56,674 bases of DNA from Opitutales bacterium. Lineage in GTDB: Bacteria; Verrucomicrobiota; Verrucomicrobiia; Opitutales; Oceanipulchritudinaceae. The notes beneath the pieces were generated by a model. It was given only the letters and a program-made list of their open reading frames with translations, did no database searches and was not told the DNA's origin. A program made the position numbers and the translations under genes. The stretch lies in assembly GCA_020831525.1 (NCBI GenBank), contig JAFIGH010000023.1, positions 1 to 56,674 of the forward strand, read 5' to 3'. Positions 1 through 8,697 of the stretch are shown here, piece by piece (positions within the stretch are counted from its first letter, which is position 1; every line of letters starts with the position of its first letter).

Positions 1-424
1 ACCACATTGTGTAACGCTGACGCAGCGTGCGCATGAACTCCGACACGTTCCCCATACGCGCCCGCAGCCGCTCCCGCAACCGCTCCGCCGTCTCCGGCGG
101 GTCGTGCGCCAGCGCATGCTCCAGCCCCGACGCGTCCAGTCCGCACCACATGGCCTTCGCGCTGCCGTAGAGCGCACGGAAGCGACGCACCAGCTCCGCG
201 TCGTCACAGTTCTTCGCCGCCGGATCGATGCGCACAAGGATGTGGAAGTGGTTCTGCAGACAGCAGTAGGTGATCAACTCCACCCCGCTGAAAGCCGCCG
301 CGCGGTGCAGCGCCCCCACCCATACCTCCCGCTGCACATCCGCCAGCAAACGCCGCCGCTGCACCACACGGGCAATTAAGTGATAAACGCATACCTTATC
401 TGATATAACTCTTCTTTCTCCCAT
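1..424 (-). CDS. REP-associated tyrosine transposase (RAYT, Y1_Tnp/IS200-like), 3' end cut by window
   Basis: The reading frame starts at an ATG at 424-422 and stays open to the left edge, giving 141 residues without a stop, so the C-terminus lies outside the window. The start MGERRVISDK leads into CVYHLIARVVQRR, and residues ~60-75 read YCCLQNHFHILVRID. This contains the HFH (HUH-like) metal-binding motif of the Y1 transposase fold. The visible end, VSEFMRTLRQRYTMW, is the stretch that normally precedes the catalytic tyrosine region in the single-copy RAYT proteins common in Verrucomicrobiota. RAYTs are host-domesticated relatives of IS200/IS605 transposases that act on REP hairpins. The catalytic Tyr is not visible here. 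No hairpin repeat is seen beside the gene, but REP-like hairpins occur near 54.8 kb. Confidence 0.82.
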   Translation of the reverse strand, partial: MGERRVISDKVCVYHLIARVVQRRRLLADVQREVWVGALHRAAAFSGVELITYCCLQNHFHILVRIDPAAKNCDDAELVRRFRALYGSAKAMWCGLDASGLEHALAHDPPETAERLRERLRARMGNVSEFMRTLRQRYTMW

Positions 425-510
425 GACTATATTTTTGATTTCCAAAAAGCTTTTGTGTGTAGCTCAGAGCAATTTTGCAAGGCAAGGATTTTTGAGGAGA
501 AACTTTCTTT

Positions 511-990
511 TCAGACGTCGATGATGTCGTCGTCGCGGCGTTTGCGGGTTTCGCCGCGGGTGCCTTGGGCGCGGGTGACGGAGACGCGCATTCGGCGGGG
601 ACCGAAGAGGAGGTTGGCAAGAAAGGTCACGGCGCTGATAACGACGGCGACCCAAAGGGAGGACCAGAAGGAGGCCACGATGAAGCCTTCGACGAGGAAG
701 GCAGTGAGGTGGACGAGGAGCGCATTGATGACGAGAATGCCCAATCCGAAGGTCAGGATGACAAATGGTAGGGCGAAAAGGATGAGGAGGGGCCGCAGAA
801 GGACATTGAAGAGGCTGATGAGCAGAATGACGATCAATAGCGTACGGTTGTCGGCGTACTCGATGCCTGCGGAAGTAAAGGAGGCGAAGAGGACGCCAAG
901 CGCGATAAGCGCCCACATCTGTATGAGCCGTGCGAGGGTGAGCCCGGAGGCAGAAGCACCGCGACCGGAGCGTTGGTTGAGATGTGTCAT
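511..990 (-). CDS. Small 4-TM membrane protein, phage holin superfamily IV-like (PF04020)
   Basis: This encodes 159 residues. After a polar N-terminus of about 20 residues there are four hydrophobic segments, at roughly 25-45, 52-72, 78-100 and 108-128. The pair of turns with NVLLRPLLILFALP and ILVINALLVHL is typical of the PF04020 family of small membrane proteins, named after mycobacterial holins but chromosomally encoded in many phyla. The C-terminus is short, basic and then acidic, and presumably cytoplasmic. It is the last gene of a leftward run from the TonB-like gene, 33 bp after the exported protein at 1024-1512. No phage genes are nearby, so a lysis role is unlikely. The function is unknown. 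Confidence 0.7.
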   Translation of the reverse strand: MTHLNQRSGRGASASGLTLARLIQMWALIALGVLFASFTSAGIEYADNRTLLIVILLISLFNVLLRPLLILFALPFVILTFGLGILVINALLVHLTAFLVEGFIVASFWSSLWVAVVISAVTFLANLLFGPRRMRVSVTRAQGTRGETRKRRDDDIIDV

Positions 991-1023
991 TAGAAGAAGG
1001 ATTTTATGGACGGCATCTTCTGC

Positions 1024-1512
1024 TTAAAACTGCGTGGGGCCGCCGCCGGGAGCCGCGGGCAGTTCGGCGGGCTCAACATCCCCTAGATCGTCATCCCCGC
1101 TCGCCTGTCGGAAGAGCGTGCGAGCAACGGCGTCGTGCTCCTCATCGTCTTCGGATTTCACGAGGACCGTACGCACCCAGAAATCATGCGGGGGCGGGAT
1201 GATGCGAGGGTTGGTGGCATAGGGGTCGCCGGAGGCGGGCACGAGGACAAGACGGTCCCGGCGGTCCACCCGCCTCATTTCTTCGGTGAAGAGCACGATG
1301 CGGATGTAAGGCGGTTCGACGACGAGGCGCTCCTCATCGACGAAGTAGGCACGGAAACGATTGTCGACGATCCGCAGGTTCATCGTCCCTTCGGGCGTCT
1401 GGAAGTCGTGCCCGAAACCGTCCAACTCGTCGCCGATGTCCACGGCGGGCAAACCGGCGGCGGACAGGAGAACACCGGCGGCGAAAAAGGAAACACGGCG
1501 AAATATGTTCAT
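1024..1512 (-). CDS. Small exported protein of unknown function
   Basis: This encodes 162 residues from an ATG at 1512. The frame stays open further upstream, but the 60 residues there overlap the pseudouridine synthase and lack protein-like composition, so I chose the ATG that gives a clean signal peptide (MNIFRRVSFFAAGVLLSAAG, cut after LPA). The mature part is acidic, with no Cys and no membrane segment. It has a block rich in beta-type hydrophobics (LRIVDNRFRAYFVDEERLVV, then YIRIVLFTEEMRR) and a low-complexity Asp/Glu/Pro tail. I do not recognise a domain. Its position between rluA-like and holin-like genes suggests co-transcription but no clear role. Confidence 0.6.
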   Translation of the reverse strand: MNIFRRVSFFAAGVLLSAAGLPAVDIGDELDGFGHDFQTPEGTMNLRIVDNRFRAYFVDEERLVVEPPYIRIVLFTEEMRRVDRRDRLVLVPASGDPYATNPRIIPPPHDFWVRTVLVKSEDDEEHDAVARTLFRQASGDDDLGDVEPAELPAAPGGGPTQF

Positions 1513-1561
1513 GCAAATAGAGCTAGAGCACAGCGCCTGTCGCGACAAACGCAAAAATCGG

Positions 1562-2281
1562 TCAAAAGGCGGGAAACGCAGACGGGATTGGCGATTGCAC
1601 CTCGAATGCTGGCAAACACATGCGGTCGCCCTCAAGGTGCAAGGCGGCGGCGTGTAGAAACAGCCGCTTTTCCCCTGTTTGCCGGGCATAGTTGCGGTTG
1701 AACCGGAAATCGCCGTATGTCGCGTCGCCCACGATCGGCAGGCGGCGCGCGGCGCACTGAACCCGCAACTGGTGGGTGCGCCCCGTCACCGGCCGGAGCC
1801 GCAGGAGGGAGAGGACAGGCGGGCCGGAGAATGTCACGAGGCACTCTATCCGGGTCTCCGCCAGATCGCCGGCTCCGACGTCGGCGCGCAGGGTGCCGCG
1901 TTCGCGCCGCACGCGCAGCCGGTCGCGCCAAGTCTCTTCGCGGCGCGCGGGCAGGCCCCGGACAAGGGCGTAGTATGTCTTGCGCACAGTATGGCGGGCA
2001 AAAGCATCGCGCACGGCGGTGGCCACGGCGGAATCCGTGGCCATGAGGACGACGCCCGAGGTCGGGGCATCTAGCCGGTGCAAAAGGAAAACCGCCTCAC
2101 CGCTACCGTCGTCCATCCGGTAGGCCTCGCTCTCCGCCTCGTAGGGCAGGTGCAGGAGGGCGCGGTGGTCCGGTTCCGCCGAGTTGGGATGCGAGCGCAC
2201 GCCCGGCGGCTTGTCCAAAGCGACTAACCCCGCGGGATGGCGCGCCAGGACGCAGGCGTTAGGATGCAGAGGCAGTTCCAT
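1562..2281 (-). CDS. RluA-family RNA pseudouridine synthase
   Basis: This encodes 239 residues. The RluA signature is HRLDAPTSGVVLMA, with the catalytic Asp at residue 71. The N-terminal VALDKPPGVRSHPN strand and the later GRTHQLRVQCAARRLPIVGD block are the other two conserved motifs of the family. There is no S4 domain, so it resembles the short RluA/TruC/YqcB-type enzymes rather than RluC or RluD. It isomerises specific uridines in rRNA or tRNA, but the target cannot be deduced. It lies 10 bp after the TonB-like gene and 49 bp before the exported protein, so one transcript is likely. Confidence 0.88.
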   Translation of the reverse strand: MELPLHPNACVLARHPAGLVALDKPPGVRSHPNSAEPDHRALLHLPYEAESEAYRMDDGSGEAVFLLHRLDAPTSGVVLMATDSAVATAVRDAFARHTVRKTYYALVRGLPARREETWRDRLRVRRERGTLRADVGAGDLAETRIECLVTFSGPPVLSLLRLRPVTGRTHQLRVQCAARRLPIVGDATYGDFRFNRNYARQTGEKRLFLHAAALHLEGDRMCLPAFEVQSPIPSAFPAF

Positions 2282-2291
2282 GCGGGACGCT

Positions 2292-3416
2292 TCAGTAGAT
2301 GAAGGTCACCCGGAAGGACGACCGGTCGCCCATGCGCAGGATCATCTCCGGAGTCCAGCGGAAATACGGCGCCTCGCTCGTGATTGCGTCGGTGGATATC
2401 GTCTCGGCGAGGCGTCCGGCGTCGGAGAAGAGGATTTCCACGTTCTCCACCTCGCCCTCACGCGTGATCTCAAATTTGACTGTCACCCGCGCGCCCCGGA
2501 AAGCAACGGAGCGGGAGTTGTATAGGATGTTCCGCCACCGCCGTTCGATAATCTCGGCCACGCGCGTCCAGTATTCCCCGAACTCGGAGTATTGCGCGTC
2601 GAGAGCGAGGCGACCAATACGGATGGCCCCTGTCTGGCTCGACCGCAGCGGCCCATAGGAGGTGGCACGCTCGACGGTCTGCCGGGGACGGGGGACAGGG
2701 CTCTCGCTTGCCTCTTGCGCGGGCGTGTCGAGGCGGTCGCGACCGTCGCCGTCGAGCGGACTGCGCTCCTGCGCGGCGGACTCGGCGACAGAGTCGGGAA
2801 CCTCGAGTTCGGCCTCCCGCGAGGAGTCGCCCCGCTGCTCAACGACCCGCGCACCCTCGGGATCCTCCGGTTCGACGCTCTCGGCCTCGGGAGCCTCAAT
2901 CTCGGCGGCCGAACCTGTCTCGCGCGGAGCAGCCCGCCGCTCCTCCATCGGGCTGTCGGCGGTATCCGAGGCCTCACCCCCGCCAAAGCTTGGCTGCGGG
3001 CTGGGTTGCTCGAAGGGATTGCCCTGTATGATGCGGTTGGAGTCTTCCTCGTCGCCGTCGACCAGCGGGGTGTTGTCCGGGCTCAGCGGCGCGGACTCTT
3101 CCTGCGCGGCCATCTGGTCGCGGTCGGAGATGTTCATCGTTTCTTCCGGACGCTGCTGCTCGCGGTCGGGCGCGGCCATGACGTAGCGCTCGTCGCGCTC
3201 TTCCTCCGGGTCGACGAGGAGAAACTCGAGCGAACGCTGCGGATCGGAGGACGCCGCCTCGGCGTATGCCACCGACTGGGGCACGGCGTAGTACAGCAGC
3301 ATGTGCAGGAGCAGAGTGAAAACGACCGCCGCGATGGTGGCATCGTTATCCCCGGCTCCGCGCGAAGAGGCGAACGGATTCCAAGCGTCCGCAACCGATA
3401 TGGCGTTTCTTCTCAC
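2292..3416 (-). CDS. TonB-like energy-transducing protein
   Basis: This encodes 374 residues. There is a single membrane anchor at ~28-50 (ATIAAVVFTLLLHMLLYYAV). A long Glu/Pro/Asp-rich periplasmic spacer follows, with many EE, PE and SPD stretches over residues 60-260. A compact C-terminal domain (~265-374) ends in RSSFRVTFIY. This N-in single anchor, disordered rod and alpha/beta C-terminal domain is the TonB architecture, and VTVKFEITREGEVENVEILF matches the TonB-C strand pattern. In the cell it would couple an ExbB/ExbD proton motor to outer-membrane receptors. ExbB and ExbD are not in the window. It could serve the two receptors at 32.7 and 37.7 kb. It heads a leftward gene set. Confidence 0.72.
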   Translation of the reverse strand: MRRNAISVADAWNPFASSRGAGDNDATIAAVVFTLLLHMLLYYAVPQSVAYAEAASSDPQRSLEFLLVDPEEERDERYVMAAPDREQQRPEETMNISDRDQMAAQEESAPLSPDNTPLVDGDEEDSNRIIQGNPFEQPSPQPSFGGGEASDTADSPMEERRAAPRETGSAAEIEAPEAESVEPEDPEGARVVEQRGDSSREAELEVPDSVAESAAQERSPLDGDGRDRLDTPAQEASESPVPRPRQTVERATSYGPLRSSQTGAIRIGRLALDAQYSEFGEYWTRVAEIIERRWRNILYNSRSVAFRGARVTVKFEITREGEVENVEILFSDAGRLAETISTDAITSEAPYFRWTPEMILRMGDRSSFRVTFIY

Positions 3417-3546
3417 TGCAAAACCTCTATTGTGCCATCCGGTGAGGAGACCGCAAGCGAAGCCGCGCAGTTCGAAAATTCCGCCCGCGGGATCCCTCGC
3501 CCATACTCCTGCCCATACTCCTCATGCCGCACTCCATCCGCCCCGC

Positions 3547-4971
3547 TCAGCGGACGTTTTTGAACTCCGCCACGAGCGCGGAAACGGTTGCTTTTGCGTC
3601 GCCGTAGAGCATGCGCGTTTTTTCAAGGAAGTAGAGCTGGTTGACCAATCCGCTGAAACCCGCGCCTTGCCCGCGTTTGAGGGCGAAAACAGTGCGTGCC
3701 TCATGGGCATTGACGATGGGCATGCCGTGGATCGGACTGGACGGGTCGGTCACAGCCGCCGGATTGACGACATCGTTCGCGCCAATGACAATGACAACGT
3801 CGACGGAGGGCATGACCGGGTTGACCTCCTCCAGTTCGCAGAGCTGCTCGTAGGGGACATCGGACTCGGCGAGGAGCACATTCATGTGACCCGGCATGCG
3901 GCCGGCGACAGGATGGATGGCGTACTTCACCGTCGCGCCGTTGCGTTCGAGCAGATCACCAAGTTCCTTCACGGCATGCTGCGCCTGGGCCACAGCCATA
4001 CCGTAACCAGGAACAATGACGACGCTGGACGCCGCTTCGAGGACGTAATAGGCATCTTCGACGGAGGCGGCCTTCATCTCGCCCTTGACGTCAGTTCCAC
4101 CGGAGCCGGCAACCGCGCCGAACCCACTGAATAGCACGTTGGGCAAGGAGCGGTTCATGGCCTTGCACATGATGACCGTCAGGATCATGCCGCTGCAGCC
4201 GACGAGCGCGCCCGCGACGATGAGCACATTGTTCAAAATCACAAACCCGGCGGCGGCCGCGGCCATCCCGGAGAAGCTGTTGAGCAAGGAAATGACCACC
4301 GGCATGTCTCCGCCGCCGATGGGGAGGACGGCGATCACCCCGACCACAAAGGCCAAAGCCACAAGCGCGAGAAAGAGGGCGTAGACCTGCGTCGAGTCGA
4401 GGATTCCGTTGCCGAGGACAAAGCCGGCTGCAACGAGGACGAGGGCGGCAAGGATGGCAGTGTTGACAAAGGGCTGCGCGGCGTAGACGAGAGCACGGCT
4501 GCCGAACTTTCCGGAAAGCTTTCCCCATGCGAGGACACTCCCTGCAAACGTGGCGCCGCCAATAGCCGCAGCGAGAACGATAACGACCCATGTGAAGTGC
4601 GGGGCGACGGGGCTCTCGAAGAAATAGACGGGTGCGCCACGATGAAGTATCTTCTCGTATTCGGACCAGCCGACAAGGAGACTGGCGAGACCACCGAAGC
4701 CGTTGAAGAGGGCGACCATTTCGGGCATGGCCGTCATCTTCACCCAGCGCGCGGCAAACGCCCCCACGGCGCTTCCGGTGAGGACACCGGCGAAAATCCA
4801 CGTGTAGCCAAGTCCGGCGTGGGCGAGTGTCGCAACCACCGCGATGAACATGCCGATACTGCTGACGAGGTTACCGCGGCGGGCAGTCTCCGCCCGCCCG
4901 AGCATTTTGATTCCGAGGATGAAGAGGACCGCCGCGATAATGTAGGCGAAGTTGGTAAGAGCCGGACTCAT
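3547..4971 (-). CDS. pntB: Proton-translocating NAD(P)+ transhydrogenase subunit beta
   Basis: This encodes 474 residues. The first ~260 residues hold about nine hydrophobic segments with the PntB-type GIKMLGRAETARRGN start. The C-terminal NADP(H)-binding domain (~290-474) contains the VPGYGMAVAQAQHAV Rossmann-like motif and the AGRMPGHMNVLLAES segment that form the NADP site. With the two upstream subunits it forms the membrane enzyme that reduces NADP+ with NADH, driven by proton entry. The gene overlaps pntAB by 4 bp (ATGA). Its length is normal (E. coli PntB 462). It is the last gene of the operon, 130 bp before the TonB-like gene. Confidence 0.96.
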   Translation of the reverse strand: MSPALTNFAYIIAAVLFILGIKMLGRAETARRGNLVSSIGMFIAVVATLAHAGLGYTWIFAGVLTGSAVGAFAARWVKMTAMPEMVALFNGFGGLASLLVGWSEYEKILHRGAPVYFFESPVAPHFTWVVIVLAAAIGGATFAGSVLAWGKLSGKFGSRALVYAAQPFVNTAILAALVLVAAGFVLGNGILDSTQVYALFLALVALAFVVGVIAVLPIGGGDMPVVISLLNSFSGMAAAAAGFVILNNVLIVAGALVGCSGMILTVIMCKAMNRSLPNVLFSGFGAVAGSGGTDVKGEMKAASVEDAYYVLEAASSVVIVPGYGMAVAQAQHAVKELGDLLERNGATVKYAIHPVAGRMPGHMNVLLAESDVPYEQLCELEEVNPVMPSVDVVIVIGANDVVNPAAVTDPSSPIHGMPIVNAHEARTVFALKRGQGAGFSGLVNQLYFLEKTRMLYGDAKATVSALVAEFKNVR

Positions 4972-5258
4972 TTTCCGGTCCCTCCCTTCTTCTTAAACAT
5001 GGCGAGCATCCGGTCCGTGACAAGGTAGCCGCCCACGACGTTGACTGAGGCAAGGACGACAGCGAGAAACCCAAGGACGGCGGCGAGACCGCCCTGATCC
5101 ACGTTCACCGCGAGGATGGCGCCGACAACGGTGATGCCGCTGATTGCGTTGGATCCCGACATGAGGGGCGTGTGTAACTGCGACGGCACCTTGCTGATCA
5201 GCTCGAAGCCAAGAAACGCGGCCAGCGCGAAAATGAAGAAAAGCTGCACGATATCCAT
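4968..5258 (-). CDS. pntAB: NAD(P)+ transhydrogenase subunit alpha, membrane part
   Basis: This encodes 96 residues with three hydrophobic helices (~3-20, 40-58, 62-83). It includes the conserved TPLMSGSNAISGITVVGAI segment, which is the membrane domain fused to the C-terminus of PntA in E. coli. In this organism, as in Rhodospirillum and many other bacteria, alpha is split into two proteins. The gene lies 2 bp after pntAA and overlaps pntB by 4 bp, so translation of all three is likely coupled. Confidence 0.95.
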   Translation of the reverse strand: MDIVQLFFIFALAAFLGFELISKVPSQLHTPLMSGSNAISGITVVGAILAVNVDQGGLAAVLGFLAVVLASVNVVGGYLVTDRMLAMFKKKGGTGK

Positions 5259-5260
5259 CG

Positions 5261-6391
5261 TCAGGACTCCTTCCTGAATTTGGGGTGAACTACTTCGCCA
5301 CCGTGCGTGAGAAGGCAGCCGCGGAGGATTTCGTCGTCAAGGCGGAGAGCGAACCGCTTTTCTTCCGCACTCCAAAAGTGCTCAAACAGTGCATACAGGT
5401 TGGCCGCGTACATCGCGCTGCTGTCGCGTGCGACCGTCGCTTCCAGCGCGATTGTACCGACGATCCGGACGCCGTTTTCCGTGACGACCGTTTCACCGGG
5501 CTTTACCCCCTCGACATTGCCTCCCGCCCCGGCCGCAAGATCGACGACAATACTACCCGGCTTCATCCGGGCGGTCATGGCAGCCGTCACGAGAACGGGC
5601 GCAGGCCTGCCGAAGAGCTTCGCGGTGGTGATGACAACATCGCTCTGCGCACACACTTTTGCCATTCCTTCGCGCTGCTGCTCGACTTGTGCCGGCGTGA
5701 GTTCGCGGGCATATCCGTCTTCGGTCTCTCCCGTTTCACCGAGGTCGACCTTCACGAACTTCGCCCCGAGGGAGCGTACCTGCTCTTCCACGACGGGACG
5801 TGTGTCAAAAGCTTCGACGCGCGCACCGAGGCGCTTCGCCGTGGCAATGGCCTGGAGCCCCGCCACACCCACACCGATGACAAAGACGCGGGCCGGAGAC
5901 AATGTGCCCGCCGGGGTCATCATCATGGGAAGAATCCCGCGCGACAGAGCCGCCGCCTTGATGACTGCGGCGTAGCCCGCGAGATTCGCCTGCGAGGAAA
6001 GCGCGTCCATCTTTTGCGCGAGGGTCGTACGCGGCATCATCTCCATGGAAACAGCGCTGATACCTGCCTCCGCAAAGGCCCGGAGCATGTCCTTCTCAAG
6101 AAACGGGTCGAAGAAGCTGACATGCACGGCACCCCTTTTCATGCGGTCGACTTCCCCCGGGGGCGGCTTGCGCACCCGCCAGACTATATCGGCCCTAGCG
6201 AGAAGATCCCCGCGATCTCCGCCCACGAGCGCCCCGGCATCCGCGTAAGCGGCGTCCGGATAATCGGCCGCCGCGCCAAGGCCGGCCTCGACCGATGTTT
6301 CCACGCCGAGTCCGACGAGCTTCGCCGCCACGGCAGGCGTTAGCGCCACCCGCGCTTCATTATCCAGCTCTTTCAATACAACCAGACGCAT
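5261..6391 (-). CDS. pntAA: NAD(P)+ transhydrogenase subunit alpha, soluble NAD-binding part
   Basis: This encodes 376 residues, belonging to the alanine dehydrogenase/PNT family. The N-terminal domain has KEMDNEARVALTP-like sequence (KELDNEARVALTP). The central NAD-binding Rossmann fold carries GVGVAGLQAIATAKRLGA followed by VEAFDTRP, and the mobile loop region reads ELTPAQVEQQREGMAK. The protein is cytosolic and hands hydride from NADH to NADP+ bound by PntB. It is the first gene of the operon. The 234-bp gap upstream (6392-6625) presumably holds the promoter, but I could not identify clear -35/-10 boxes there. Confidence 0.95.
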   Translation of the reverse strand: MRLVVLKELDNEARVALTPAVAAKLVGLGVETSVEAGLGAAADYPDAAYADAGALVGGDRGDLLARADIVWRVRKPPPGEVDRMKRGAVHVSFFDPFLEKDMLRAFAEAGISAVSMEMMPRTTLAQKMDALSSQANLAGYAAVIKAAALSRGILPMMMTPAGTLSPARVFVIGVGVAGLQAIATAKRLGARVEAFDTRPVVEEQVRSLGAKFVKVDLGETGETEDGYARELTPAQVEQQREGMAKVCAQSDVVITTAKLFGRPAPVLVTAAMTARMKPGSIVVDLAAGAGGNVEGVKPGETVVTENGVRIVGTIALEATVARDSSAMYAANLYALFEHFWSAEEKRFALRLDDEILRGCLLTHGGEVVHPKFRKES

Positions 6392-6625
6392 CCCGACAAC
6401 TTCTGCTAAAGGTTACCATTACAGCCGCTGAAGGAGAGGTGAATCCATTCCCCAGCATTCCGCTGGCGGTTCTACGCGGTTCCGCAAGCGAAAGCAAGCG
6501 TAGTCGGGATCCGAAGCCGAAGGCCAATGGCGCACGCCAAAAACAGGCATTGCAGGCGCACCAAAGATGTTTCGCGGCCTGTATGAAGCGCGCGCTTCCG
6601 CGAGGCATCTTTTCATGCAGGCGTG

Positions 6626-7996
6626 CTACAGCGACTCCGTGAGGATGTCGCGCAGAATGGCTTCAAGCGCCTCATAGGAATAACGCTCCCGCGCCGCCGC
6701 GAAGTTATGTTCCACGGCTTTCTCCCGCGCCGCGGCATCGTGGAGGAAACGGATGACGCCGTCGGCGGCCGCCGCGAGGCACTCCGGGGGAACGGAGACA
6801 AGCCCGCGTGCATCGCGGGGACCCAGCTTCATACCCAGGGAGACAACGTCAAATCCAGCCGCGCGCAGATCGGAGACGTAAACCGGATACTCGAAGAGAA
6901 CGACGGGCAGCTTGGCGTAAACCGCCTCAATGAGCTGATTGCCCCACCCTTCCCAGTAGCTGGGATAGGTAACAAAATCCGCCGAAACATAGCTGTCCCA
7001 GAGCGAGTAGATTTTCCGGCCGCCTTCCGTCCCACGGCTGTGTTTGACGCGGTCGGCGCACCAGATGATTTCCACGCCGAGATCCTTCGCCTTTTCCTCG
7101 AGATTGGAGGCGTAGGAACCACTCAATCCGATGGTCTCGACGTATCCCGCGCAGACGAGGACAATGCGGTCGTCCGGGCCGAAACGGCGGTCGTCATAGA
7201 GCGGAGCGGCTTCGAGGCGGCGGCGGTTGGCGGGTTTCTGCAACTCGGCGATCAGATCGACGGCAAGTTCGATCCCCTTGCGGTCGAGCACGCGGGTGGC
7301 CTGAAGAAAGAACAGATCATTGGGACCAAGCCCGACCGCCTCACGGAAGTCTGCGTTGTATTCGTCTGCCCTCCACAAAGGCTGCCTGAAATCAAATACG
7401 TTGGGGACCACCCGCGCGTCCACCCCCTTGCGGCGTTTGAGTTCTGCCTGCGCAATGCGGTTGATAACGCAATGGCGGACGTTGGGGAGCACAGGCGGCG
7501 CATACCGTTCATAGAACTCCACCACCTCCGGACACGTCGGGTATACCTCGCCGCTATCCTCCCACCAAAAGTCGTGGTTGTGGCATACCGCCGCCACGCC
7601 GCTCTCGTCGAGGGCCTCATAGAGCGCGAGCATACCGGGGAGGTTGTATCCGACGGACGCAAGGTTATTGGGAAAAACAAGGTCGATCTCCTTCTCCCGC
7701 AGAAAGGAAAGCATCCGCGGCTTGATGCGGCCGGCGTGCTCGCGCGTCTCCCGCAGCAGAGCGGCGCCGTCCGGGTAGTCCTTCAGTTCCCGCGTGGCAT
7801 TCATGAGAACGCGGTTCGTCACCGGATGCATCGGATACAGCTCCGGAATGCAGCAGCCGCCCGGAACGTCATTGTTGCCCGCAAGGTAATGCACCGTGTG
7901 TCCCATCCGTTCGAGGATGGCCCGCCACTTGTCGACTTCGAGAGAGACGCCATCCGTCCGCCCGAGGCGGTGCTGCACAAAAGCGATGTTTGCCAT
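6626..7996 (-). CDS. GT4-type glycosyltransferase
   Basis: This encodes 456 residues of GT-B fold, with no signal or membrane segment. The N-terminal acceptor domain starts ANIAFVQHRLGRTDGVSLEV, with the short G-containing loop after strand 1 seen in GT4 enzymes. The C-terminal donor domain (~225-430) has the FFLQATRVLDRKG strand/loop and the E-x7-E motif in YPSYWEGWGNQLIEAVYAK, followed by LPVVLFEYPVY. It uses a nucleotide-sugar donor. The acceptor cannot be deduced. It stands alone on its strand, divergent from the LamG-like gene at 8105. The nearest family members are soluble glucosyl- or mannosyltransferases making small compatible solutes or glycans, but that is only a guess. Confidence 0.82.
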   Translation of the reverse strand: MANIAFVQHRLGRTDGVSLEVDKWRAILERMGHTVHYLAGNNDVPGGCCIPELYPMHPVTNRVLMNATRELKDYPDGAALLRETREHAGRIKPRMLSFLREKEIDLVFPNNLASVGYNLPGMLALYEALDESGVAAVCHNHDFWWEDSGEVYPTCPEVVEFYERYAPPVLPNVRHCVINRIAQAELKRRKGVDARVVPNVFDFRQPLWRADEYNADFREAVGLGPNDLFFLQATRVLDRKGIELAVDLIAELQKPANRRRLEAAPLYDDRRFGPDDRIVLVCAGYVETIGLSGSYASNLEEKAKDLGVEIIWCADRVKHSRGTEGGRKIYSLWDSYVSADFVTYPSYWEGWGNQLIEAVYAKLPVVLFEYPVYVSDLRAAGFDVVSLGMKLGPRDARGLVSVPPECLAAAADGVIRFLHDAAAREKAVEHNFAAARERYSYEALEAILRDILTESL

Positions 7997-8104
7997 GCGG
8001 GAGAAGAAAGCCGCCGTGCCCCCGTGGCGTCAAGCCACCGCACTCCCCGCTTTTCCGGGATCGACAACTTGCGTCCCGCCGGTAGCTTCAGCCCTCTAAT
8101 CCCC

Positions 8105-8683
8105 ATGAAGACCAAGACCACGTTTTGGCGGTTTGACAATCCGGCCACGCTCCATGCACGGGCCGTGCAGTGGCACGGAGCCCCGTCGCTTGCACACGAT
8201 CCCGCGGAAGGGCCGTGTATCGCCTTCGGCGGCAGCGGCGACGCTTTAGTTCTACCGGGAAATCCGGTTGCGGGACTGCCCGCGTTTTTCATCGAAGCGC
8301 GTGTTCGGCCCATGGCGGATGGTCCGGAGGAGCAACGGTTTCTGCACATTCAGTGCGACAACTCGGCGGACCGCGCCCTGCTTGAACTGCGTTCCACACC
8401 GCGCGGTTGGTACGGGGATGTCTTCCTGTGCACCGGCGGGCGCGAATGCTTTCTCAACGATCCCGAACACCTCCACCCGTTCGGACACTGGGCGACACTG
8501 CGCCTCGAGTACACGGGCAAAGAACTCGCGCAGGTATGCAACGGCACCGAAGAACTCCGCGCGGGTGCCGGGTCGGGCGCACTCGGTCCGGGCCAAACCT
8601 CGGTCGGGCGGCGCCTCAACGGTATTTCGCCGTTCCACGGCCGGATCGCATGGATACGCTTCGGAGTGTTTTCGGCGGCGTAG
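8105..8683 (+). CDS. LamG/concanavalin A-like domain protein
   Basis: This encodes 192 residues from ATG 8105. The frame is open far upstream, but that part lies over the opposite-strand glycosyltransferase. The body is one jelly-roll: FFIEARVRPM, an RALLELRS strand, then GHWATLRLEYTGKELAQVCNG and the closing PFHGRIAWIRFGVF, matching LamG_3-type modules (strand pattern for a carbohydrate-binding or structural beta-sandwich). Unlike most LamG proteins there is no signal peptide, so it would stay in the cytoplasm unless the start is misassigned. It is divergent from the GT4 gene over a 108-bp shared promoter region and ends 14 bp from the convergent serpin gene. Confidence 0.62.
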   Translation: MKTKTTFWRFDNPATLHARAVQWHGAPSLAHDPAEGPCIAFGGSGDALVLPGNPVAGLPAFFIEARVRPMADGPEEQRFLHIQCDNSADRALLELRSTPRGWYGDVFLCTGGRECFLNDPEHLHPFGHWATLRLEYTGKELAQVCNGTEELRAGAGSGALGPGQTSVGRRLNGISPFHGRIAWIRFGVFSAA

Positions 8684-8697
8684 CGCCCGGGGCGTTT

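Noticed and set aside
511-990. Phage lysis holin
   Set aside because: The family name is historical; there is no endolysin or phage structural gene anywhere in the window.
1513-1689. N-terminal extension of the small exported protein
   Set aside because: The extra 59 residues overlap the pseudouridine synthase gene and are Arg/Cys-rich, and they would hide a good signal peptide.
6392-6625. Possible REP or small RNA between pntAA and the glycosyltransferase
   Set aside because: Some self-complementary words occur, but no hairpin stronger than expected for GC-rich DNA and no promoter boxes.
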